This document shows, in pieces, positions 1 to 5,761 of a stretch of DNA of 7,271 nt (the first letter of the stretch is position 1; every line of letters starts with the position of its first letter). Position numbers and translations under genes: made by a program. The notes beneath the pieces were generated by a model. The model did not search any database. It had not been told where the DNA came from and saw only the letters and a program-made list of their open reading frames with translations. Location: NCBI GenBank assembly GCA_020720705.1, contig DYOJ01000115.1, positions 1 to 7,271 of the forward strand. The letters run 5' to 3'. The DNA is from Acetofilamentum sp. (GTDB lineage Bacteria; Bacteroidota; Bacteroidia; Bacteroidales; JAADGE01).

Positions 1-616
1 TTAAGAAATATATCCATTTGTCTTTATGCGTTTTTAGTTCTTCCGCTTTTTTGTTGAATCGCGGCATGACGACGAAAAAGTATTTCAATTTATCGTAAAA
101 AACTTTGTTATTTTGGTCTTTGTATTCAATTTCGACTAAGTATTCGTCGCTTTCTTTACCCTCATCGTCAAATTCAAAATCTAAAATACCGATAAAATAG
201 ACCGGTTTCAGTTTATAATTCCAATCAATTTTTTTCTCTTCGCCTTTTACAATTTTAAAAACACCGCCTTTTGGCGCTTGATTCCGAATGGGATACGTCG
301 TGTAAAAGATAACTCTGTCTTTGAAATACTCCAAACGTGATTTTTGCATTTCGATGATAAATTTATCTTTTCGGTCATTTTCGCAATATAAATCAAAAAT
401 GTCGCGTCTGTATTCCGGAATTTCAGGCGTAATTTCTTTATCTCGAAATTCTAAATCAACAATCTGATATTCAGCAGGTAACAACTGATTTAAAAAGTCT
501 TTCAATAAATCCTTACTGCCTTCTTCGCCAAAAAGTTTCTTAAATCCGAAATCAGTGTAGGGATTTATGAACGTGGATTGCGGTTTTACTAAAATACCGT
601 TTACATCGGTTTCCAT
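1..616 (-). CDS. Rpn-family PD-(D/E)XK nuclease / putative transposase, N-terminal part (runs off left edge)
   Basis: Reading the minus strand from the ATG at 616-614 gives 205 uninterrupted codons to the window edge with no stop, so the 3' part is missing. The N-terminus carries the family signature NPYTDFGFKKLFGEE (residues 18-32), then a helix with FLNQLLP (41-47). Residues 72-91 (RDIFDLYCEN...FIIEMQ) match the PD-(D/E)XK core, with D75 and E89-x-Q91 as likely metal-binding and catalytic residues. The E-x-Q form in place of E-x-K is usual in this family. Known family: Rpn recombination-promoting nucleases, annotated 'PD-(D/E)XK nuclease family transposase', usually about 280-300 aa, so roughly a third is missing. 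They are DNA endonucleases; some E. coli Rpn proteins promote RecA-independent recombination or act in phage defence. It is transcribed divergently from susC, 442 bp away, and is probably unrelated to glycan uptake. The start is supported by the adjacent promoter-like box and by the motif lying at the usual distance from the N-terminus. Confidence 0.87.
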   Translation of the reverse strand, partial: METDVNGILVKPQSTFINPYTDFGFKKLFGEEGSKDLLKDFLNQLLPAEYQIVDLEFRDKEITPEIPEYRRDIFDLYCENDRKDKFIIEMQKSRLEYFKDRVIFYTTYPIRNQAPKGGVFKIVKGEEKKIDWNYKLKPVYFIGILDFEFDDEGKESDEYLVEIEYKDQNNKVFYDKLKYFFVVMPRFNKKAEELKTHKDKWIYFL

Positions 617-620
617 GATT

Positions 621-645
621 GTAAATTATTATTTCACAAATTTAC
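621..645. promoter_or_regulatory. Inverted repeat over the Rpn promoter/start region (possible operator)
   Basis: GTAAATT (621-627) and AATTTAC (639-645) are perfect inverted repeats around an 11-bp spacer. The right arm covers nearly all of the candidate -7 box at 637-644, and the left arm ends 5 bp from the start codon. The position suits a repressor or autoregulatory site, but the arms are AT-rich and chance is possible. Confidence 0.35.
637..644 (-). promoter_or_regulatory. Candidate -7 box (TAAATTTG) for the Rpn-type gene
   Basis: On the minus strand this reads TAAATTTG, matching the Bacteroidota -7 consensus TAnnTTTG. It would place the transcript start only about 15-20 nt before the ATG at 616. 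A TTTG (675-672) is the nearest -33-like element, but its 27-bp spacing is longer than usual, so the promoter is only moderately supported. Confidence 0.45.
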
Positions 646-717
646 GAATTTTTTAATCGAAAAATATAAATCAAATCGAATTTATTATCACCGTTTGACG
701 GATTAATCAAGCGAAAA

Positions 718-747
718 AAAACTCATAATAAACTTCATAACACAATG
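718..747. repeat. Left copy of short direct repeat flanking the operon
   Basis: AAAACTCATAA (718-728) and, after a 12-bp insertion, CACAATG (741-747) correspond to the contiguous AAAACTCATAACACATTG at 7050-7067. The insertion TAAACTTCATAA looks like an imperfect tandem copy of the first unit. Both copies run in the same direction and bracket the sus operon. In such AT-rich DNA this may be coincidence. Confidence 0.3.
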
Positions 748-785
748 TTATATCATTTATGAAACTTACTGAATATTTTTATTCA
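734..785. repeat. Cluster of short hairpins of unknown role
   Basis: Three small perfect dyads crowd this stretch. ATAACA/TGTTAT (737-742 and 746-751, 3-nt loop) is nested inside, and competes with, TTCATAA/TTATGAA (734/735-740 and 757-763). TGAATA/TATTCA (770-775 and 780-785, 4-nt loop) follows and is trailed by a T run. All are AT-rich. They could be regulatory or the decayed end of a mobile element; no function can be assigned. Confidence 0.3.
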
Positions 786-870
786 TTTTTATACAATTTC
801 TGACCTTAAAATTATGTTTTTTTTATTTTAAAAAAAAATATATTTTACAACATCTTTTTAAATTACTGAA

Positions 871-889
871 AATCATTGATATAATGATT
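871..889. promoter_or_regulatory. 19-bp dyad upstream of susC
   Basis: AATCATT (871-877) and AATGATT (883-889) form a perfect 7-5-7 inverted repeat about 120 bp upstream of the susC -7 box. It is the first of three dyads in this upstream region, with centres at about 880, 919.5 and 956.5. This could be a regulator site, but the arms are AT-rich. Confidence 0.3.
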
Positions 890-913
890 ATTGCTTTATT
901 ATTTTGACAAATC

Positions 914-925
914 GCAAACGATTGC
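914..925. promoter_or_regulatory. LacI/PurR-type operator-like dyad upstream of susC
   Basis: The sequence GCAAACGATTGC is a near-palindrome (10 of 12 positions) centred on CpG. GCAA...TTGC arms around a central CG are typical of LacI/GalR/PurR-family operators; over 16 bp it agrees with the PurR consensus at 12 positions. It is GC-rich for its surroundings, which makes chance less likely. LacI-family proteins often sense sugars, fitting the downstream uptake operon. It lies about 80 bp upstream of the -7 box, so it would suit activation or looping better than simple promoter occlusion. Confidence 0.42.
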
Positions 926-949
926 ACAAATTTTAAAATTATTTTGATA

Positions 950-963
950 TTTGTGTACACAAA
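950..963. promoter_or_regulatory. Perfect 14-bp palindrome upstream of susC
   Basis: TTTGTGTACACAAA is identical to its own reverse complement and lies 41 bp before the susC -7 box at 1005. That suits an activator or repressor dimer bound just upstream of RNA polymerase. The cognate protein cannot be identified. The left arm also overlaps a weaker -7-like sequence, GATATTTG (946-953). Confidence 0.42.
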
Positions 964-1004
964 AATTAATATTAATTTAGCAATCATTTTCAATTTAGTT
1001 TTTA

Positions 1005-1012
1005 TACATTTG
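1005..1012 (+). promoter_or_regulatory. susC promoter -7 box (TACATTTG)
   Basis: TACATTTG fits the Bacteroidota consensus TAnnTTTG exactly and would start transcription around 1018-1020, giving a 5' leader of about 40 nt. No convincing TTG/TTTG -33 element is found 17-23 bp upstream. A missing -33 box is compatible with a promoter that needs an activator, and the dyads just upstream could serve one. Confidence 0.55.
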
Positions 1013-1058
1013 AGGATTATACAAAAAAGATTTATTTATTATTAAATTCAGATATGCA

Positions 1059-4004
1059 ATGAAACAAAGATTTTTACGATTTTTGATGATTCCGGTTCTG
1101 ATACTGTCGGTGAGCATGGCTTATGCTCAGACCACAGTTACCGGAACTGTTACCGACCCTGACGGGTTGTCGCTTCCGGGAGCAAGTATTGCCGTTAAAG
1201 GAACTACGGTTGCCCAAATGACTGATATTGACGGTAATTACACGATAGATGTGCCTGAAACTGCCGAGCAAATTCTGATTTTTTCCTATATCGGGATGAA
1301 ATCTCAGGAATTACCCGTCGCCGCAACCGTAAACTGCCAACTCGAATACGACAGTGAGGAAATTGATGAAGTTCTCGTAGTCGGTTACGGAACAATGAAA
1401 AAAAGTGACCGAACAGGTGCCGTTACCAACGTAACCGCCGAAGAACTTGGCGGCGGAGTAAACACCGACCCAATTCAGGGCTTGGTAGGTAAAGCTGCCG
1501 GCGTAATGATTACCAAAAAAGGGGGAGACCCAAGTTCAGGCTTCTCTGTAAAAATTCGCGGTGCTACCGGTTTTACATCAGGCACCGAACCTTTATACGT
1601 AGTGGACGGTGTACCCGGAGTTGATCCGACAACTGTCGCATCTGAAGATATTGAATCCTTTAACGTACTCAAGGATGCTTCTTCAACTGCCATTTACGGT
1701 TCACGAGGTTCAAACGGAGTTATCATTATTACTACAAAAAGCGGTCAAAAACGCAAAGGCTCAAAAGTGGAGGCAAATACCTACTTCTCTATTGACAATG
1801 TTGCTAAGCGTATGGATTTGTTGTCAGCCGCAGAAGTTCGAGATTATGTCAAAACTTACAATATTGACTTCACAGACGGTGGTGCTGATACCGATTGGCA
1901 GGATGCCGTTTATCGTCAGGGCATGTCTCAGTCTCACAACCTTTCGGTTTCAGGAGGCAATGAACAAACTTCTTACTATGCTTCCGGTTCACATTCTAAT
2001 TTTGAAGGGGTTGTTATTGGTTCGCAAAAAACCAGAACAGTCGGGCGTATTAACTTATCGCAAAAAGCACTGAATGACAAACTTACAATCCAATCCGGTT
2101 TGTCTGAAACAGTAGAAGCCAATGATTATTTACCCGGAATCAGCGGAATGGGTATTCACAGCGTACTTTATCAAGCGTTTCGCAGAAGCCCGACCGACCC
2201 GATAACATTGTCAGACGGCTCGTACCAAGAAAGTGACCGCATGTTCGATTCTAAAAATCCTGTGGCTTCAATCAATGAAATCCAAAATCACCGAGATGCA
2301 AAAAGATTTCTCGGAAATTTGAAAGCAGACCTCGAATTATTCGACGGATTTACCGTAGGAACTAATGTTGCCTATATTCGAGACGATTCGGAACATTCGT
2401 ACAATTTGCCGACCTATTCCTATAAAGCAGGAGACGGTTATGCCAGCAGAAGCTATACAAATTATGAAAATAGACTTTTGGAAACTACCGCAAGCTACGT
2501 TAAAGATTTTGACAGAACCCATAATATCAATGTTGTTGCCGGGTATTCATATCAAGAAGAAAATTGGGACGGTTTTAATGCAGGCGGAAGTCGTCCGGCA
2601 TCTGACTATGTGATGTCCAACAACTTAGCTGTAATGCAAACTGTGAATGCCGGAGGTATTGGTTCAAACAAGGGACAGTCATTGTTGATTTCAATGTTCG
2701 GTCGTGCTGCATACAATTATAAATCAAAGTATTACATCACGGGAACTGTTCGTAGAGACGGCTCTTCAAAATTCGGTCCGAACAATAAATGGGGGGTTTT
2801 TCCGTCTGCTTCTGTTGCGTGGAACGTAAAACAAGAAGGCTTTCTTGTAAGCGTGGATTTTATCAGTATGTTAAAAATCCGTGCCGGTTACGGTTTGGTA
2901 GGTAATCAAAATATCCCAACTGACTTATTCCGAACTTTGTTCGGTCCTTCCGGAACAAGTGTTGACCCAGAAACCGGAGAAACGGTCGTGAATATCAAGG
3001 GAGATAAAAATCCGAATCCGGATTTACAATGGGAAACCAATAAAGAATTAAACATCGGTTTAGACTACGGATTCATCAATAACCGTATCTCGGGAACTGT
3101 TGAATATTACAGTAAAACCATTGCCAATTTGATTGCAGCATACAATGTGCCGATGCCGCCAAATGCGTATCCTATCATTTATGCTAATGAAGGTACTGTC
3201 AATAACTCCGGTATCGAATTTCAAATGCAAGCATACATCGCGGATAATAAAAACTTTGATTGGAAAACAAATTTTACGTTCTCAACAAACACTCAAGAAA
3301 TGGTGGATTTAGGCGAGAAATATGAAATTGTTGAAATGAAACTCGGCGGTGTTAGCGGCCCCGGTTTGGTAGGCGGCGAAAACTGGACTCAAATCGTTCG
3401 TCCGGGGTTAGAACTCGGGACGTTTTATCTACCTGAATATGCCGGTTTATCACCGGACGGTCAGTTTTTGTTCTACACTGCTGCGGGCGGTGTAACAAGA
3501 GACATTACGATGGCTGAGCGTTATATCGCAGGTAGTGCTACCCCTGATTTTGAGTTTGGATGGTCAAATCAATTCAAATTCTTTAAAAATATCGAAATGA
3601 ACTTTGCTTTCCGCTCTGTTTGGGGTTACGACATGTTCAATGCAACCAAAATGATTTTCGGAAACCCGAATGGTTTAATGCCGAACGGTAATGTTACACA
3701 TTTTGCTCTTGAAGAAAAAGAACGAGGATTAGCACAAAGTCCGATTGTAAGTGATTATTATCTCGAAGATGCTTCTTTCATTCGTTTGGATAACATTACT
3801 TTAGCATACAATTTTAATATGACAAAAGTGAAAGGTCTCGAACGTTTGCGAATATACGTAGCTTCCAATAACACTTGGCTATACACAAAATATACCGGCT
3901 TAGACCCCGAAACAAGTTTCGGCGGATTGTCATTCGGTATTGATAACTTTGACGTTTATCCAAAAACCAGAACATTCACTTTTGGTGCAAATATAACATT
4001 CTAA
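1059..4004 (+). CDS. susC: SusC/RagA-family TonB-dependent outer-membrane glycan transporter
   Basis: This 981-residue protein has the usual SusC size and order. A signal peptide (1-23, probable cleavage after AYA before Q24) is followed by a carboxypeptidase-regulatory-like domain (about 26-92, VTGTVTDPDG...GASIAVKGT). A TonB-box region, DEVLVVGYGTMKKSD, lies at 103-117. The plug (about 115-230) has the typical signatures KIRGATG, EPLYVVDGVPG and DASSTAIYGSRGSNGV. The remainder is a 22-strand beta-barrel ending in YPKTRTFTFGANITF, with the terminal Phe expected of outer-membrane barrels. Known role: TonB/ExbBD-energised import of oligosaccharides together with a SusD lid, here the next gene. 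The start at 1059 leads straight into the signal peptide; an upstream ATG at 1054 is followed by a stop after one codon. No frameshift or internal stop is seen. The family is certain; the starch-like substrate is only inferred from the SusE/F-like partner. Confidence 0.96.
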   Translation: MKQRFLRFLMIPVLILSVSMAYAQTTVTGTVTDPDGLSLPGASIAVKGTTVAQMTDIDGNYTIDVPETAEQILIFSYIGMKSQELPVAATVNCQLEYDSEEIDEVLVVGYGTMKKSDRTGAVTNVTAEELGGGVNTDPIQGLVGKAAGVMITKKGGDPSSGFSVKIRGATGFTSGTEPLYVVDGVPGVDPTTVASEDIESFNVLKDASSTAIYGSRGSNGVIIITTKSGQKRKGSKVEANTYFSIDNVAKRMDLLSAAEVRDYVKTYNIDFTDGGADTDWQDAVYRQGMSQSHNLSVSGGNEQTSYYASGSHSNFEGVVIGSQKTRTVGRINLSQKALNDKLTIQSGLSETVEANDYLPGISGMGIHSVLYQAFRRSPTDPITLSDGSYQESDRMFDSKNPVASINEIQNHRDAKRFLGNLKADLELFDGFTVGTNVAYIRDDSEHSYNLPTYSYKAGDGYASRSYTNYENRLLETTASYVKDFDRTHNINVVAGYSYQEENWDGFNAGGSRPASDYVMSNNLAVMQTVNAGGIGSNKGQSLLISMFGRAAYNYKSKYYITGTVRRDGSSKFGPNNKWGVFPSASVAWNVKQEGFLVSVDFISMLKIRAGYGLVGNQNIPTDLFRTLFGPSGTSVDPETGETVVNIKGDKNPNPDLQWETNKELNIGLDYGFINNRISGTVEYYSKTIANLIAAYNVPMPPNAYPIIYANEGTVNNSGIEFQMQAYIADNKNFDWKTNFTFSTNTQEMVDLGEKYEIVEMKLGGVSGPGLVGGENWTQIVRPGLELGTFYLPEYAGLSPDGQFLFYTAAGGVTRDITMAERYIAGSATPDFEFGWSNQFKFFKNIEMNFAFRSVWGYDMFNATKMIFGNPNGLMPNGNVTHFALEEKERGLAQSPIVSDYYLEDASFIRLDNITLAYNFNMTKVKGLERLRIYVASNNTWLYTKYTGLDPETSFGGLSFGIDNFDVYPKTRTFTFGANITF

Positions 4005-4012
4005 ATTATTAT

Positions 4013-4045
4013 AGTTTTGCCGGGGTGTTAAACCTTGGCAAAACT
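4013..4045 (+). terminator. Strong hairpin just after susC; attenuator or mRNA-stabilising stem rather than a classic terminator
   Basis: AGTTTTGCC (4013-4021) pairs perfectly with GGCAAAACT (4037-4045). Two G-U pairs and GGT/ACC (4024-4026 and 4032-4034) continue the stem to about 14 bp with a 5-nt loop. It begins 9 nt after the susC stop. No T run follows (the next bases are TACTCAAACG), so intrinsic termination would be weak. A processing or 3'-end-protecting element that lets susC and susD accumulate to different levels is the likelier role. Confidence 0.6.
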
Positions 4046-4069
4046 TACTCAAACGTTCAAGCAAAATTA

Positions 4070-4103
4070 TTGCAGAAAATGATACAACTTTTTTGTATAT
4101 TTG
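4070..4103 (+). promoter_or_regulatory. Internal promoter for susD within the susC-susD gap
   Basis: TATATTTGC (4096-4104) is a full match to the Bacteroidota -7 box TAnnTTTG with the favoured following C. A TTG at 4070-4072 lies 23 bp upstream, at the far end of the accepted -33 spacing. Transcription would start near 4110 and leave about 50 nt of leader before the susD ATG at 4161. This matches the consensus better than the susC promoter does. Confidence 0.55.
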
Positions 4104-4160
4104 CATCTTATTAGTGGTTTGAACGTCAATTTATTCCATAACAGTAAATTTTACAAACCG

Positions 4161-5702
4161 ATGAAAAATAAATTTTTAACATCCATACTCATAGCCTTGT
4201 TCTTTGCATCATGCACGAACTTGGACAACGAAATTTACGACAAGATTCCGCTTGACGTATTTCCTGAAAATGAAGGGCAGGTTGCTGCTCTTTCAAATCC
4301 GACTTATGCAAAATTAGACCTGCTTACCCAAGATTGGGGCGGCTGGTGGATGGCACAAGAAATTACATCCGATGAAGTAGTGTGCCCCACTCGCGGTGAA
4401 CACTGGGACGACGGCGGAAAATGGCGTGTGCTTCATTCGCATGAGTGGAACAACAATACTGAAGCTGTAAATGTCATGTGGTCAACGTTTTACGATGGAG
4501 TGTATCAATCGAACTTTGCGATTGATATGATGCGCGGATTTGCACAATCAGAAGCACTTGATGTATCAATGGCAAAATTGCGTGCTATGCGTGCCCTATA
4601 CTATTGGTTCTTGATAGATAATTACGGGGATGTCCCGTTTTTGATGACAAACGAAAATGCACCTGAAAAACCGTTCCGTATAAAACGAGCTGAAATTTTT
4701 CAAGCAATTGTTACTGATTTAGAAGACGCCGTAAAAAGTATTCCTGCCGGCGGTGCCAAAACTGCCGCAAGCAAAGGCATGGCATACACATTGTTGGCAA
4801 AATTATATCTGAATGCCGAAGTTTATACCGGAACACCTCAATGGGCAAAGACTGAAATGTTCTGCGACAGTGTTATCGCATTAAATCAATATTCGCTCGA
4901 AGTTGATCCACTCGGACCATTTATTACCGAAAATGGTAGCTCTCCCGAAAATATCTTCACGATTCCTTATGACGAAGATAATATGAAAGGATTTAACCTC
5001 CACATGCGTACTCTGCATTACAATAATAATTCTACTTTCAATATGACAGTAGGTCCGTGGAATGGTTTTGCCGTTGTTGAAAAGCACTTTAAAACCTACT
5101 TTGATGATTATTCTACGCTTACTTCGAGTGATGACCGTATCAGATATTTCCTTTACGGACAGCAATACAATGCAGCAGGACAACCACTTATGGATGGAAC
5201 AACGAATGAGCCTCTTGTCCTTAATCCATTCATTCCGGCTTTGATTATGGGCGATGCAAATACCGAAGCTGAGAAATTAATGTCAGGAGCACGAGTAGTG
5301 AAGTTTGAAATTAAAGACGGTTGCACCGATAATCTTAGCAACGATTATCCGATTTTTCGCTATGCCGATGTGTTGCTGATGAAAGCTGAATGTCGTTTAC
5401 GACAAGGAGATGCCGGCGGAGGTTTAACTTATGTGAACCAAGTACGCCAACGAGCAGGTGCCGCTAATTTTACGGCACTTACAGAGGAAAATTTGTTGGC
5501 AGAGCGTGGCAGAGAAATGTTCTGGGAAGCGAATCGCAGACAAGATATGATTAGATTCGGAACTTTCATAAGTGCATTTTCTTGGGATGCACCTTCAACA
5601 TGGAGCAGACCGGCATCCGGAACAGATCGTCTCACGTTCCCGATTCCGCAATGGGCAATTGATGCTAACGAAAATTTAACTGCGGCACCGATCTCCCTTT
5701 AA
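4161..5702 (+). CDS. susD: SusD/RagB-family surface glycan-binding lipoprotein
   Basis: This 513-residue partner of SusC is an outer-membrane lipoprotein that captures glycan and forms the lid over the SusC barrel. A short hydrophobic signal ends in lipobox FASC (lipidated Cys18). RagB/SusD signatures follow: SDEVVCPTRGEHWDDGGKW (70-88), RAMRALYYWFLIDNYGDVPF (141-160), YPIFRYADVLLMKAECRLRQ (396-415), VNQVRQRAG (425-433) and ERGREMFWEANRRQDMIRFG (448-467). The C-terminus has FPIPQWAIDANENLTAAP (493-510). Helical TPR-like repeats make up the body. Aromatic residues at 59-63 (WGGWW) could contribute to the sugar-binding face, but this is inference. The frame is open from a TTG at 4101, but the ATG at 4161 is preferred: it puts the signal peptide at the N-terminus, and the TTG lies inside the internal promoter box. 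The gene sits 156 bp after susC and 59 bp before the SusE/F-like gene. It is complete, with no disruption. Confidence 0.95.
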   Translation: MKNKFLTSILIALFFASCTNLDNEIYDKIPLDVFPENEGQVAALSNPTYAKLDLLTQDWGGWWMAQEITSDEVVCPTRGEHWDDGGKWRVLHSHEWNNNTEAVNVMWSTFYDGVYQSNFAIDMMRGFAQSEALDVSMAKLRAMRALYYWFLIDNYGDVPFLMTNENAPEKPFRIKRAEIFQAIVTDLEDAVKSIPAGGAKTAASKGMAYTLLAKLYLNAEVYTGTPQWAKTEMFCDSVIALNQYSLEVDPLGPFITENGSSPENIFTIPYDEDNMKGFNLHMRTLHYNNNSTFNMTVGPWNGFAVVEKHFKTYFDDYSTLTSSDDRIRYFLYGQQYNAAGQPLMDGTTNEPLVLNPFIPALIMGDANTEAEKLMSGARVVKFEIKDGCTDNLSNDYPIFRYADVLLMKAECRLRQGDAGGGLTYVNQVRQRAGAANFTALTEENLLAERGREMFWEANRRQDMIRFGTFISAFSWDAPSTWSRPASGTDRLTFPIPQWAIDANENLTAAPISL

Positions 5703-5761
5703 AAAAGTACATTTTAACAAATCAAATACAATAGTTTTTTATTAATTAAATTTTTAACAGT

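Larger units (their letters stand above)
617..1058. other. Divergent intergenic region, no gene
   Basis: These 442 bp separate the leftward Rpn-type gene from the rightward sus operon. The sequence is very AT-rich, with long A and T runs around 828-840, and I see no credible ORF, tRNA or known riboswitch. It holds control elements for both directions: the Rpn promoter side (617-680), a patch of small hairpins (734-790), three dyads (871-889, 914-925, 950-963) and the susC -7 box (1005-1012). No sus regulator gene is encoded here, so the regulator must lie elsewhere. Confidence 0.8.

Noticed and set aside
770..790. TGAATA/TATTCA hairpin followed by a T run as a rho-independent terminator
   Set aside because: The stem is only 6 bp and almost purely A/T, and no rightward transcript is expected to end here; kept only as part of the hairpin cluster.
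617..1058. tRNA, riboswitch or small protein gene in the divergent gap
   Set aside because: No cloverleaf, known aptamer core or credible ORF could be found by eye; only dyads and promoter boxes are supported.
1609..2073. Plus-strand 154-codon ORF inside susC
   Set aside because: It is in another frame of a clear SusC coding sequence and shows no recognisable domain.
4101..4160. N-terminal extension of SusD from a TTG at 4101
   Set aside because: It would put 20 hydrophilic residues before the lipoprotein signal peptide, and the TTG lies inside the TATATTTG promoter box. ATG at 4161 gives a normal SusD N-terminus.
4881..5183. Minus-strand 100-codon ORF opposite susD
   Set aside because: Antisense shadow of conserved SusD sequence with no supporting signals.
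5708..5715. TACATTTT between susD and the SusE/F-like gene as a promoter
   Set aside because: It lacks the final G of TAnnTTTG and has no -33 partner at good spacing; co-transcription from upstream is simpler.
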